From: a bacterium
GTDB lineage: Bacteria; Bdellovibrionota; Bdellovibrionia; Bdellovibrionales; Bdellovibrionaceae
Length of the DNA: 64,000 bases
Direction of reading: 5' to 3'
Assembly: GCA_019752925.1 (NCBI GenBank)
Contig: JAIELP010000005.1
Coordinates: 62,001 to 126,000 of the forward strand
Shown here: positions 35,376-44,565 of the stretch, piece after piece
Layout of the letters: every line of letters starts with the position of its first letter
Numbering within the stretch: the first letter of the stretch is position 1
Made by a program: the position numbers and the translations under genes
Notes under the pieces: model-generated
The model's database searches: none
Seen by the model: the letters and a program-made list of their open reading frames with translations, nothing else
Told to the model about the DNA's origin: nothing

Positions 35376-36662
35376 ATGCAAATTGAACATCTGGGGGCGA
35401 CATTTTTTGCGGTAGCCCTTTTACACACATTCTTGGTTTCCTATTTTGCCAAATTAGCAAAAAAATTTGAAAAAGGTTCAGCTGCTGAAGCCTTTTTTCA
35501 TTTATTATCTGAAGTTGAAGTTGTTTTTGGCTTCTGGGCTTTTTTATTTCTTATTTGTTGGTCACTAATTGATGGGATACACCCAGTTATTGAGTATCAA
35601 CAGTCTCTGAATATGACCGAGCCGTTATTTATCTTTTGCATCATGATTGTCGCCTCTACAAGACCGGTAGTAACTGTTGCAAGGCAATTTATTTTACTAT
35701 GCAGTGGTACACTTTTAAAAGTATTTAAGATTAATCCGGTTATGGCTCAATTTTCAGTGCTGCTAATATTAGGACCACTGCTAGGTTCGCTTATCACCGA
35801 ACCTGCTGCCATTACGATTACAGCTTTATTGCTTTACCGCATGCTAGATAAAAATCTGGACAGCTCACTGCTGTACCCACTTATTGCTTTGTTATTTGTA
35901 AATATATCTGTAGGTGGCGCACTCACACACTTTGCTGCACCTCCTATTTTGGTTGTGGCACGAACATGGGGATGGTCGTTGTCTGACGTGTTTATTATGT
36001 TAGGTGAAGCTTCCATTGCCGCCGTAGTTTTAAATACATTAATATTTGCCTTAATATACAGAAAAAAAATAGTTCAGATGCTAATGCCTATTGAAGTCGA
36101 TCAATACCCAATGCCTAAATGGGTTTCATTGAGTCATTTAGTGTTTTTAGCCGCTATCGTAGCGACGTCTCACTACACGCAGGTTTCGTTCGGTATTTTT
36201 TTGATTTTTGTCGGTCTTGTGACAGTAACAAAAAATTATCAGGATCAACTTAAATTTAAAGAAGGATTTTTGGTGGCTTTTTTCTTGTCAGGACTAATTG
36301 TATTTGGGTCCTTTCAGAGATGGTGGTTGGAGCCATTAATTTTAGGTTTAAATAATGTAGCACTTTATTTGGGTGCTATAGGTCTAACAGCGGTTACGGA
36401 TAACGCAGCTTTAACTTATTTGGGTTCACAGGTTCCGAATTTAAGTGACTTATCAAAATGGGCTTTGGTTTCGGGAGCTTTAGTAGGCGGTGGACTTACT
36501 ATTTTAGCCAATGCGCCAAATCCGGCAGGCTTTTCGATTTTAAGTTCTAAGTTTGAAAACTCGTCACTAAACGCTTTCAAATTATTTAAAGCAGCGCTGC
36601 TGCCAACCTTCATAGCGATGCTTTGCTTTTATATAAAAATTTTTATTCTTGCTCAGTTCTGA
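35376..36662 (+). CDS. Putative Na+/H+ antiporter family membrane protein
   Basis: A 428-residue polytopic inner-membrane protein with roughly 11-12 hydrophobic helices. Stretches such as HLLSEVEVVFGFWAFLFLIC, STRPVVTVARQFILL, GPLLGSLITEPAAITITALL and VTDNAALTYLGSQV match, as far as I can recall, the Pfam putative Na+/H+ antiporter group found in chlamydiae and deltaproteobacteria. Acidic residues in GSLITEPAAIT and AVTDNAAL could be ion-binding. It starts 11 bases after pilR, so it may share that transcript. Its stop overlaps the 3' end of the convergent glycosyltransferase gene by 20 bases. Ion specificity is unproven. Confidence 0.75.
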   Translation: MQIEHLGATFFAVALLHTFLVSYFAKLAKKFEKGSAAEAFFHLLSEVEVVFGFWAFLFLICWSLIDGIHPVIEYQQSLNMTEPLFIFCIMIVASTRPVVTVARQFILLCSGTLLKVFKINPVMAQFSVLLILGPLLGSLITEPAAITITALLLYRMLDKNLDSSLLYPLIALLFVNISVGGALTHFAAPPILVVARTWGWSLSDVFIMLGEASIAAVVLNTLIFALIYRKKIVQMLMPIEVDQYPMPKWVSLSHLVFLAAIVATSHYTQVSFGIFLIFVGLVTVTKNYQDQLKFKEGFLVAFFLSGLIVFGSFQRWWLEPLILGLNNVALYLGAIGLTAVTDNAALTYLGSQVPNLSDLSKWALVSGALVGGGLTILANAPNPAGFSILSSKFENSSLNAFKLFKAALLPTFIAMLCFYIKIFILAQF

Positions 36663-38658
36663 TATAAATCTCTTCTTGAGGTAATTCGGTTTCGGTTAGA
36701 AAAATATCAATGCGAGAAAAATTATTTGTTTTAACTTTTAACTTCAGACGTATGCTGATTTGGGTGTTATTAATGGGGTTAAGCTTATAAACATATTGGT
36801 TCTGTACGAGGAAATAGCCTAAATATTTTTTAGGCGTTAATTCCACATTGTTGGCCTTAACATCTAATACCTCATAATTCGGTTCGTAGGCCGGCCAGTA
36901 TCTTGCATTGTCATCTACCAGTAAATTTAAATATGGATAAGTGCCGCTTTCGGCGTAAAAATCTAAATTAATGATATCTATGTCTTTGAGATTTTTTACA
37001 AATGCAGAAGGCATAATTAAAGCACTATTGTGCCAGTTTTCAAAAAGAAGCATTTTGCCTTGTCTGCTAAAATATGAAATTTTTAATTTCTTAGGTAATG
37101 TTTCAGAACTCATCTCAGTAATTTGTAAGGCATTACTTGGATCGGATTTAAGTCCATTGAGATTTTTAAGCTGAACAAGCCAGTTATCCTGAATTTGCTC
37201 TCTTTTAATTTCCTCAGAGTATTTAACTTGATTGCCTGTGCGCATAGTATAAAGAGAAAAATAGGGAATGGTCTGCGCCCAGTTCATTTCTTTTAAGCGG
37301 AACTTATTCACAGCGCGACCGTGAAGATAATTAAAAGGATCTTCTTTCATATGAACGTTTTTTATAAGAAAATCGTAAAGATATTGTTTGTTTTTTAGAT
37401 TGAGCTCCAAGTTATCGTTATTGGTGTGGTGGCTGCGGCCTGATACTTCCTGTGCTTGAATCATTTTAAAGTTAAAATAGGCATAAAAAATAAAAGTAAA
37501 AACAAAAATATAGCGGACTTTTTGTAAGATAAAACCTTTGGTGGAGAGCCCTAAGTGAAGTCCGTAACTGATAATAATAAATTGTATGGGGTAAAGGCAC
37601 AACCCATAGCGGTAAGGAACCTGTTCTTTGTTTTTCAGTATTAAAATTGAAATGATGAAGAATAAAAAATGTAGAAGTAAGAAAAAATCAAAAGGCTTAC
37701 GGTTTTTACGGTAGCTAGCAATAATATTAGCTAAACCGTAGGCCAGTAGTGCGAAATAAATTATATTCAGCAAAACACTTAAAAATTTGACACTTCCGGA
37801 TGCAATTAAACCCAATTCAGATAGGGTTTTAAAGAAAAGTGTAAACAAATCATAGTCCTTTAGGTCCAGTATATTGAGTGAAATGTGGTAGCTTAAGTCG
37901 AACAATCGCTCTAAAAGGTGAGGGTTGGAGCCATAAAAATTACTGAGCTGAGTATTAAATTCTGGAACAAAATTAAAAAAATACCAAACGATGAGCCATA
38001 CAATCAGCTTTGCCATTACAGCTAGCTGGACTATTTTAATTTTACGCTCAATCTGCTTTGAAGATAAAATCGTAAAAACTATGGCAGAATACATAACTAA
38101 GATAGAAAAGTGAACCTGCATTCCGACAAACGCAGTTGTTGTCATAAGCCATATCCACAAAACACGTGGAGAATTAAGAAATTTTAAAAAAAATATAAGT
38201 TGTAAACTGTTAAAAAGAACTATCAAAGAAGGGTTCCAAAGGTTTCTACTGGTTAAGATGTAAACCGGCATTAAGGAAAACAATAATAAAAAGTCGATTA
38301 ATACATTTTCACCAAGCATTTTTTTTATTTCACGCGTTAGCATTAACAATACGCAATACACGGCTATGCTTTTAACAAAAAGTATAAAAATAACTGAATT
38401 AAAAAGTTTTAAAGGGGCCATTAGCCAGTAGTAGAGAGGGCCAGGCAATTTTTTGTAATCCCAGCCCATTTCTGGTCCGAGCCAGTTAGCTGGATTAATA
38501 TTTAGCCAGTCTTGCGCGCGCGCGAGATCGCGAGCCATATGTGTATTGAACCAAGTGAGATCAATTTTATAGATACAGAATATAAAAGAAATGAAAAGAA
38601 GTAATTGGGGAAGATAACTTTTAAAAGATTTAATTTTTTGAAATATATTCATATTCAT
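36643..38658 (-). CDS. Polytopic ArnT/GT39-like glycosyltransferase
   Basis: A 671-residue membrane protein. The first half contains about ten hydrophobic helices; the first periplasmic loop has THMARDLARAQDWLNI and then KKLPGPLYYWLMAPL, the plan of GT-C enzymes such as ArnT and protein mannosyltransferases, which use a polyprenyl-phosphate sugar donor and a conserved acidic residue in loop 1. The last 270 residues form a soluble, probably periplasmic domain. It is the last gene of a four-gene glycan cluster. The acceptor may be LPS, lipid A or a protein; nothing in the sequence decides this. The start overlaps the deacetylase gene by 29 bases. Confidence 0.72.
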   Translation of the reverse strand: MNMNIFQKIKSFKSYLPQLLLFISFIFCIYKIDLTWFNTHMARDLARAQDWLNINPANWLGPEMGWDYKKLPGPLYYWLMAPLKLFNSVIFILFVKSIAVYCVLLMLTREIKKMLGENVLIDFLLLFSLMPVYILTSRNLWNPSLIVLFNSLQLIFFLKFLNSPRVLWIWLMTTTAFVGMQVHFSILVMYSAIVFTILSSKQIERKIKIVQLAVMAKLIVWLIVWYFFNFVPEFNTQLSNFYGSNPHLLERLFDLSYHISLNILDLKDYDLFTLFFKTLSELGLIASGSVKFLSVLLNIIYFALLAYGLANIIASYRKNRKPFDFFLLLHFLFFIISILILKNKEQVPYRYGLCLYPIQFIIISYGLHLGLSTKGFILQKVRYIFVFTFIFYAYFNFKMIQAQEVSGRSHHTNNDNLELNLKNKQYLYDFLIKNVHMKEDPFNYLHGRAVNKFRLKEMNWAQTIPYFSLYTMRTGNQVKYSEEIKREQIQDNWLVQLKNLNGLKSDPSNALQITEMSSETLPKKLKISYFSRQGKMLLFENWHNSALIMPSAFVKNLKDIDIINLDFYAESGTYPYLNLLVDDNARYWPAYEPNYEVLDVKANNVELTPKKYLGYFLVQNQYVYKLNPINNTQISIRLKLKVKTNNFSRIDIFLTETELPQEEIYIRTEQE

Positions 38659-39334
38659 GTTTTCGCGCTATGCCGCCGGTTGAATTAGTATGATGTATAC
38701 TTTCTGTACTGGGATGAAAAAAGAAAATATCCTGCTGACTTCCCTGAAACTTAAACGACTCAAATATTGTTTCTATGCCCAAATGTCCATTGAACGCTCC
38801 GTATAAGTGGCTATTCGTATTAATTTTATTTACTTGTAAGAGCTTTGTGAAACCCACATTAAAATAAGCAAGGAGATTCAGGTACAGGTAATCACTTAAT
38901 TTTTTGGTACTGCGTATAGTAGTTGGAATGAGGCAAGATCTGATATAAAAATTCTCAGGAATTTTTTGTGTGGCAATAATGCCAATCAGAGATTTGCGTA
39001 TGATGGGGTAGATCTGGCAGTGCATGTGCCCATCTATATAGTTTGGAAAAAAACCAAATTTAAATTTAAAAAGTCGCAGTTGTTCCTTAATTTCAGCATT
39101 CAGAGCTTGCTGATTGAAAATGTATTTTAAATAATTCCCTATAGGGCTTTCTTTGAACAAATCAAGATGTAACCCAATTTTCAATTCAGGACAGTTTTTA
39201 AGGCGAATGGCATCGTACGAACTACATTCTTTAATGAGAACGGAAACAGAACATATTTTTTTCATTTGGATTAAATTTAGTATAGCCGCATTAACCTGCG
39301 GAGCTAGACCATAGTCGTCAGCGCATATATTCAT
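38630..39334 (-). CDS. ChbG/YdjC-family carbohydrate deacetylase
   Basis: A 234-residue protein that begins MNICADDYGLAPQVNAAIL, the metal-binding ADDfG motif and start of the YdjC/ChbG family. Further metal ligands fit GLHLDLF and DGHMHCQIYP. Family members remove acetyl groups from N-acetylated sugars (ChbG acts on diacetylchitobiose; HpnK-type members act in hopanoid synthesis). The gene overlaps both neighbours, which suggests translational coupling with the GT and the ArnT-like gene. By analogy with the ArnC-ArnD-ArnT route it may unmask an amino sugar on a lipid carrier before transfer; this is inference. Confidence 0.85.
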   Translation of the reverse strand: MNICADDYGLAPQVNAAILNLIQMKKICSVSVLIKECSSYDAIRLKNCPELKIGLHLDLFKESPIGNYLKYIFNQQALNAEIKEQLRLFKFKFGFFPNYIDGHMHCQIYPIIRKSLIGIIATQKIPENFYIRSCLIPTTIRSTKKLSDYLYLNLLAYFNVGFTKLLQVNKINTNSHLYGAFNGHLGIETIFESFKFQGSQQDIFFFHPSTESIHHTNSTGGIARKHEYEYISKN

Positions 39335-40376
39335 TTTTATCCTTTTCGATGAACAGTAGTTGCGCCCTGATGTTTACTACCGCCAGATCGTAATTGTACT
39401 TATAATCGGTTTGGCTTTCGGCCTTTAATGCGTTTATCTGCGCATAGGTTTCATTGGAATTTAATATTTTTAAGCCTCTATTCTCGGCAATTAAGCTGTT
39501 AACGTATTGCTCAGAGTGACTCGGTAAGGCTTCAATGAGCGCTTTTTTATTTAAATAAAGACATTCGGTTAAGCTAGATTGACCCGAGTTACAAATAACA
39601 AGTGATGCTGAGATAAGATTGTCGGTATTATCTTTTTGCAATCCGTCAGTTAAAAAAGTGTAACCGGATAATGGCCCCTGATTCAAAAGGGAAATGCCGG
39701 ATTCGACATTTGAGCTGCTCGACATAACCAAAACATGATCATGTGATGTTTGGTTGTGTTTTTGATGTTTATCAATCAGACATTTTCTAATAAGCGGTGC
39801 GCACAGAAGTACTTTTTTGAATGCTGAAGTATTTTCTTCGTTAAAATTATATCCGAGGCACGGGCATACAACATAGTTACAGAATAAATAGTGGGTTAAA
39901 AAATCAACCAGTTCTACAAAAAGAGAAGGGATTAGGCTGAGCTTAATAGTTTTTGGATTTTTAGCGAGGTAAGATAAAACTTCATAGGAGTTATTAACGC
40001 CTACGATATTTTTGTTTCGGATACTCAGTGCATTTAGTATAAAACCGTAATCCGAATCATAAAAAATCGCTTCATACTTTTTTTGAGCCTGAATGTTTTT
40101 TTGAATGCGAAAGTTGCGTACAAGTCTACTGAAAAAGTGCGGCACATATTTCAGATAATATTTAAAGCTGCCGAATTTAATTCTTTGTTGCAGGTTCAGA
40201 TCAATCTGTTTGTACAAATTGGCAATTTTGGAGTTACTTTTGTAGTAGTCATAAGCCTTGTCGGATGTAATTACATCAATATTGTACTGATTGGCTAAAA
40301 TATCCATTAATGAATCACAGCGGGTCGCGTTCCCCATGCCAAAGCCGTTAATAATGAAAAGTACCGATTTATTCAT
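39318..40376 (-). CDS. GT-B glycosyltransferase, MurG/GT28-like
   Basis: A 352-residue cytoplasmic GT-B-type enzyme. The N-terminus, VLFIINGFGMGNATRCDSLM, has the glycine-rich GxGHxxR-like loop (Asn in place of His) found in MurG-related and archaeal-type nucleotide-sugar transferases. The C-terminal half shows ASLVICNSGQSSLTECLYLN and ALIEALPSHSEQYVNSL, the usual donor-sugar site (G-x-x-S/T-x-x-E and H-x-E-Q). It overlaps the ChbG-type gene by 17 bases and the double methyltransferase gene by eight. Donor and acceptor are unknown. Confidence 0.8.
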   Translation of the reverse strand: MNKSVLFIINGFGMGNATRCDSLMDILANQYNIDVITSDKAYDYYKSNSKIANLYKQIDLNLQQRIKFGSFKYYLKYVPHFFSRLVRNFRIQKNIQAQKKYEAIFYDSDYGFILNALSIRNKNIVGVNNSYEVLSYLAKNPKTIKLSLIPSLFVELVDFLTHYLFCNYVVCPCLGYNFNEENTSAFKKVLLCAPLIRKCLIDKHQKHNQTSHDHVLVMSSSSNVESGISLLNQGPLSGYTFLTDGLQKDNTDNLISASLVICNSGQSSLTECLYLNKKALIEALPSHSEQYVNSLIAENRGLKILNSNETYAQINALKAESQTDYKYNYDLAVVNIRAQLLFIEKDKNEYMR

Positions 40377-41607
40377 CTATCTTAATGATAAATAGATTAT
40401 TTAAAAAGCCACCATTTATTTTATGGATTTTGTATCTTTTAGCTGATTTATTGAGGCTGAGTGTTAAGCTTGTCTCAATATCGGTATTAAGTCTGCCGGA
40501 TTGGGCATTATGAAACTTCTTATAAAAGAAATAGGGAAAGTTATATTCATTAGGTATAAGTAAAACAACATTGGCTCCCGGTGCGGTTAACGAAAGCAGT
40601 TTATGGAAAAACAGGGGTAGGTCTGATACAAACTCGGCCACGCCCAGCGCAAAGACCAGATCAAATTTTTCAGTGCTGTTAAATTGCTCTAATGAAATTG
40701 GCTTAAAAGAATAGGTTTCTGTATTGAAATGATTTTTGGTGCTAACCGAGGGGTCAATGGCAATTAAAGACAGAGGCTCAAGAGCAACTAGCCAGCGCGT
40801 GTAAAAACCGTAACCTGAGCCTATTTCCAGAACATTTCTATTTTTCACTGGTGGTGCATTCTTTTGAATTAGATTAAATTCTTTTTTCTTCAGAAAACGT
40901 TCAGTTATTCCGTAAACGCCGTTTTTTTCTGAAAAATAGCGATCAATTAAAAATATCCTAAAGTCTGCGTGAAAGCTTTCAGGTAAATTGTGTACAAAAG
41001 AACCGAATGATAGCCGAACATTTTGAATGAACTGTAAATTATTTGCGGGTTGCATTAAAAATTTTATTTGCTCTTGTGAAAAGGTGCGGGGCTGGTATTT
41101 GATATTATTTTTACGACTGATTAAAAAAGAAAACACTTTGTGCAGATTTTTTTTCCATGAATTCGTTTTCAGAGAAAATGAATGTACGTGGAAGCGAAAC
41201 TTATTTTGAGTTAGTAGTGATCTAATTTCTTCATCCGATAGCCAGTCAAATAGACCGGCACTGATAAAATAGTCAGCCTCTATATTTTGAATTTTATCGG
41301 CTTCTTGGCAATGCCATTGGACATGGGGTGATTCGGGATAGTCGTTTTTAGCCGCCTGAATGGCTTCGTGAGAAATATCATAACCGGTAAAGTGTATATT
41401 TTTTTTATTACGTATCAACCCGTAAAGCTTACCGGAACCGCAACCGACTTCAACAACGCGTGAACCTTCAGGTATTTGGTTGAGAATGAAAGCCAGATAC
41501 TCTTGGCGGTATCGAAGGCTGGAATAAAACAGATCTGAAAAGTAGCCCTGATATCTTTGCTTTTCCCATTTAGTGATTTCGGTAATCCAAAAATTCTGCT
41601 GAGCCAT
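40369..41607 (-). CDS. Protein with two SAM-methyltransferase domains
   Basis: A 412-residue protein carrying two class I methyltransferase folds. The first has motif I VVEVGCGSGKLYG (residues 51-63) followed by FTGYDISHEAI; the second has NVLEIGSGYGFYTRW (residues 258-272) followed by LIAIDPS and later FDLVFALGVAEFV. Both glycine-rich SAM loops look intact. Tandem domains on one chain are found in some sugar- and lipid-modifying clusters. It is the first gene of the glycan cluster. No clear ribosome-binding site precedes the ATG, and a TATAAA box overlaps it, so the start is uncertain. Substrate unknown. Confidence 0.82.
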   Translation of the reverse strand: MAQQNFWITEITKWEKQRYQGYFSDLFYSSLRYRQEYLAFILNQIPEGSRVVEVGCGSGKLYGLIRNKKNIHFTGYDISHEAIQAAKNDYPESPHVQWHCQEADKIQNIEADYFISAGLFDWLSDEEIRSLLTQNKFRFHVHSFSLKTNSWKKNLHKVFSFLISRKNNIKYQPRTFSQEQIKFLMQPANNLQFIQNVRLSFGSFVHNLPESFHADFRIFLIDRYFSEKNGVYGITERFLKKKEFNLIQKNAPPVKNRNVLEIGSGYGFYTRWLVALEPLSLIAIDPSVSTKNHFNTETYSFKPISLEQFNSTEKFDLVFALGVAEFVSDLPLFFHKLLSLTAPGANVVLLIPNEYNFPYFFYKKFHNAQSGRLNTDIETSLTLSLNKSAKRYKIHKINGGFLNNLFIIKIDE

Positions 41608-41627
41608 TTATACATTTTGGGGAGCAA

Positions 41628-41660
41628 AAATAAAAAAGGCAACTGAGAGTTGCTTTTTTA
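41628..41660 (-). terminator. Rho-independent terminator after EamA-type transporter gene
   Basis: Read on the minus strand, GCAACT, loop CTC and AGTTGC form a perfect six-base stem followed by CTTTTTTATTTTT. It lies about 20 bases beyond the stop of the transporter gene and just before the double-methyltransferase gene, so it isolates the glycan cluster from upstream transcription. Confidence 0.8.
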
Positions 41661-41681
41661 TTGCACACAGAAAAGCCTCTC

Positions 41682-42590
41682 TTATTCCTTCGAACTCAGC
41701 AAGAGGTCGGCGCGGGACTTGATTTTTTGCGCTGAGCTTTTGAGTGCTGGATAAAATAAAATCAACACCGAAATAAATGTTAATGTGAATGATATCCAGG
41801 CGTATTCGCTGATGTGTTCGCCAAATATAAAATAGGCCATTATGGCCGCCAAAACAGGTTCAAGTTGTTTACCGCAGCTCATCACTGTGAGATTCATATG
41901 ATGAACCAGATAAGTGAAGCTCAGATGTCCCATGAATGTAGGAAGTAGTACTAATCCGGCTACAGCTATCCATGAAATGTCGTCATAGCCAGTCATGTTT
42001 GCCCCAGTTCCCAGAATGCAGAACCAGAACAGTAGGGCGCAAACTGAGTACTGAATCAGAGAGTAGTAGGTGTTGTCGTAGTAGTGACGTGCCTTTTTTC
42101 CAGTCAGCATATAGCAGGCGTAAAACACTGCAGAGGCTACTGCAGACCAGTCTCCGTAATTGACTTGATTGCTCACCTTAAGATCATGGGCCACCAATAA
42201 ATAAACTCCGAACAGGGCCAGCACATAGGCGAAGATGATTCTTTTATTAATGTGTTCTTTGAAAAAAGCGACGGCACCTAGCGAGGCCCATATCGGGTTG
42301 GAAGAAAAAAGAATCATGGTGTTGGAGACGCTGGTGTTTTTTGAGGCGTATTTGTAAGTCCAAAGGTGTAAAAAAAAGAAAGCCCCGGAAACCACGATCC
42401 ATATCATGTTTTTACTGAACTTCGGGCGAGGTGCTGAATGTTTAACGACCATCCACAATCCAACAAGTAACGCCGCAATGAATAAGCGCCAAAACCCGAG
42501 CACTTCGACGGGCATATGATTAAGCTTAGCCCAGTTAGGTGAGCTTGAAAGGCAAAGCAGAGCTAAAAAATAAAGCGATGTGTGCAGCAT
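41682..42590 (-). CDS. EamA/DMT-superfamily transporter
   Basis: A 302-residue inner-membrane protein with ten predicted helices in two EamA repeats, the second starting near DWSAVASAVFYACYMLTGKK. Typical stretches are LRLFIAALLVGLWM-like (EVLGFWRLFIAALLVGLWMV), NTMILFSSNPIWASLGAVAF and KQLEPVLAAIMAYFIFGEHI. Members export amino acids, sugars or other metabolites; the substrate here is unknown. It is followed by a strong terminator and is divergent from the fkpA-like gene. Confidence 0.88.
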   Translation of the reverse strand: MLHTSLYFLALLCLSSSPNWAKLNHMPVEVLGFWRLFIAALLVGLWMVVKHSAPRPKFSKNMIWIVVSGAFFFLHLWTYKYASKNTSVSNTMILFSSNPIWASLGAVAFFKEHINKRIIFAYVLALFGVYLLVAHDLKVSNQVNYGDWSAVASAVFYACYMLTGKKARHYYDNTYYSLIQYSVCALLFWFCILGTGANMTGYDDISWIAVAGLVLLPTFMGHLSFTYLVHHMNLTVMSCGKQLEPVLAAIMAYFIFGEHISEYAWISFTLTFISVLILFYPALKSSAQKIKSRADLLLSSKE

Positions 42591-42672
42591 GTTATGTGTT
42601 TGAAATCTTAGAGAATTCGATCATGCTTTAGCATTGAAGACAACATTTAAAGTTCAATGAAAGGAACATCAA

Positions 42673-43377
42673 ATGAATAAACTATTAGTAATCGCAGCTG
42701 CAGGTCTTATGTTGACTTTAACGGCTTGTAACAAACCGGATCTTAAATCTGATAAAGGCCAAGCGTCATACGCTATCGGTCAACAAATCGGTAAGAATCT
42801 TAAAGCTCAAAACATTGAAGTAGACCCTAAAACTCTAGCGGCTTCTTTAGCTGATGCGACTCAAGGTAAATCATCTATGACAGATGAAGAAATTCAAAAA
42901 GCCATGATGAAATTACAAGAAATGGCTATGAAAAAACAACAAGAAGAAGGCGAAAATAACAAAAAGAAATCGGCTGAGTTCTTAGAAAAAAACAAAACAG
43001 CTGAAGGTGTTAAAGTAACTGCTTCGGGTTTACAATACCAAGTAATGAAAGAGGGCGAAGGCGCAATTCCTACTAAAGCTGACAATGTTAAATGTCACTA
43101 TGTAGGTACTTTAGTTGATGGAACTAAATTTGACTCTTCTGTTGACCGTGGTCAACCCGCTGAATTCCCAGTTTCTGGAGTTATCCCAGGTTGGACAGAG
43201 GCGTTACAAATGATGAAAGTTGGATCTAAATACAAATTATTCATTCCACCAGAATTAGCTTACGGTCCTGCAGGTCGTCCGGGTATTCCACCAAATTCTG
43301 CTTTAGTATTCGAAGTTGAATTACTGGAAATCGTTAAATCTGCCGCAGCTCCGGCTCCTAAAAAAGGTAAAAAGTAG
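42673..43377 (+). CDS. FKBP-type peptidyl-prolyl isomerase lipoprotein (FkpA/Mip-like)
   Basis: A 234-residue lipoprotein (lipobox LTLTAC, Cys19). Residues about 27-110 form the helical FKBP_N dimerisation domain (QASYAIGQQIGKNLKAQNIE), and residues 118-228 the FKBP catalytic domain (VKCHYVGTLVDGTKFDSSVD, FELPVSGVIPGW-like loop EFPVSGVIPGWTEALQMM, ELAYGPAGRPGIPPNSALVF). It should speed proline isomerisation and act as a chaperone in the periplasm. The ribosome-binding site AAAGGA is good. The C-terminus is a Lys/Ala/Pro-rich tail. Confidence 0.93.
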   Translation: MNKLLVIAAAGLMLTLTACNKPDLKSDKGQASYAIGQQIGKNLKAQNIEVDPKTLAASLADATQGKSSMTDEEIQKAMMKLQEMAMKKQQEEGENNKKKSAEFLEKNKTAEGVKVTASGLQYQVMKEGEGAIPTKADNVKCHYVGTLVDGTKFDSSVDRGQPAEFPVSGVIPGWTEALQMMKVGSKYKLFIPPELAYGPAGRPGIPPNSALVFEVELLEIVKSAAAPAPKKGKK

Positions 43378-43383
43378 TAACTA

Positions 43384-43974
43384 ATGAGCTTTGATTTTAA
43401 GAATGATCCTATAGATAATTTCTTAAAATTATATAAAGAGGCTCAGATTAAAGGAGTGCCGGAAGCTAATGCTATGGCACTTGCTACAGTTAATAAACAA
43501 AACCAACCCTCGGTCAGAATCGTCTTTATGAAAGACGTGGATGAGCGGGGGTTTTGTTTTTATACTAACTACGAGGGGCGTAAAGCCCATGATATTGAAG
43601 TTAATAATCAGGTCTCGGCCAATTTCTTCTGGCCTCATCTTGATCAACAAGTTCGTATCGAAGGACAGGTTGAAAAATTAACACGTGAAGAATCTGAAAA
43701 ATATTTTGCAACAAGAGCGAGAAACAGTCAGATAGGGGCCTGGGCATCTAATCAATCTGAAAAACTCGATTCTTATAAAATTTTCCAGCAAAAATTTGAA
43801 GAGTTTGAAAATAAATTTAAAAATAGTCCTGTGCCGTGTCCACCTAACTGGGGCGGTTACCGCATTAAACCTACAGAAATAGAGTTTTGGTTCGGCAAGA
43901 GCGGGCGCTTACACGAGCGCTATGTTTATCATAAAATACCATCTGGCTGGGAAAAGTTTCTCAGATCTCCGTAA
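43384..43974 (+). CDS. pdxH: Pyridoxamine 5'-phosphate oxidase PdxH
   Basis: A 196-residue FMN enzyme that oxidises pyridoxine/pyridoxamine 5'-phosphate to PLP. Visible family features are PEANAMALATVNKQNQPSVR, VRIVFMKDVDERGFCFYTNY (FMN site), QVRIEGQVEKL and the C-terminal WGGYRIKPTEIEFWFGKSGR with HERYVY. Length and motifs fit E. coli PdxH. It starts seven bases after the FKBP gene and overlaps pcp by one base. Confidence 0.95.
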   Translation: MSFDFKNDPIDNFLKLYKEAQIKGVPEANAMALATVNKQNQPSVRIVFMKDVDERGFCFYTNYEGRKAHDIEVNNQVSANFFWPHLDQQVRIEGQVEKLTREESEKYFATRARNSQIGAWASNQSEKLDSYKIFQQKFEEFENKFKNSPVPCPPNWGGYRIKPTEIEFWFGKSGRLHERYVYHKIPSGWEKFLRSP

Positions 43975-44561
43975 TGAAAATTTTGGTTACTGGGTTTAAA
44001 CCTTTTTTGGGTCAGCAACTTAATCCTAGCGAATTGCTAGCTACGGATATATCTAAAAAAAATAACAGCGTTGAATCTATAGTTTTGCCAGTTGAATTTA
44101 CAGCCAGTTTTAACATTTTAAAAAAAAAGCTGCAAAGTGATCAATTTGATTATTTGATTATGTTGGGGCAGGCGGCAGGTAGAAACAAAGTTTCACTCGA
44201 AAAGATTGCGCTTAACTGGATTCAAACGGCTAATCAAGATGAAGCCGGACAGGCGCCTATTACAGGTAAAATTAATGAGTCTGAGCCTTTGGCTTATATG
44301 TCTCTATTTCCTATTGATTCAATTTACCAAGAGTTGAAGGCGCAGTTTTTGCCAATTGAAATTTCTTTTTCTGCTGGAGCTTATGTTTGTAACGATTTGT
44401 ACTTCAGAGTTTGTAGCGAATTTAAAAATTTAAAATCTGTGTTTGTTCATGTGCCGTTGATCGAAGAGCAGGTATTGCCACATCAACCGAGGCCTTTTTT
44501 AAAATATGAAGAACAGCTTAAGATTGTATCTTTAATTGTGTCAGAGTTGGAAAAAAAATAA
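43974..44561 (+). CDS. pcp: Pyroglutamyl-peptidase I
   Basis: A 195-residue peptidase of family C15 that removes N-terminal pyroglutamate. It begins KILVTGFKPFLGQQLNPSEL, close to the family's VTGFEPFGGxxxNPS. The catalytic triad is recognisable: Glu in KVSLEKIALNW, Cys in SAGAYVCNDLYF, and His in VFVHVPLIEEQ. It overlaps pdxH by one base. It is somewhat shorter than the usual 210-215 residues. Confidence 0.9.
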   Translation: MKILVTGFKPFLGQQLNPSELLATDISKKNNSVESIVLPVEFTASFNILKKKLQSDQFDYLIMLGQAAGRNKVSLEKIALNWIQTANQDEAGQAPITGKINESEPLAYMSLFPIDSIYQELKAQFLPIEISFSAGAYVCNDLYFRVCSEFKNLKSVFVHVPLIEEQVLPHQPRPFLKYEEQLKIVSLIVSELEKK

Positions 44562-44565
44562 ATTA

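Noticed and set aside
42623-42634. ATGCTTTAGCAT palindrome before the FKBP gene
   Set aside because: Short (5-base arms), no second copy noticed; likely chance.
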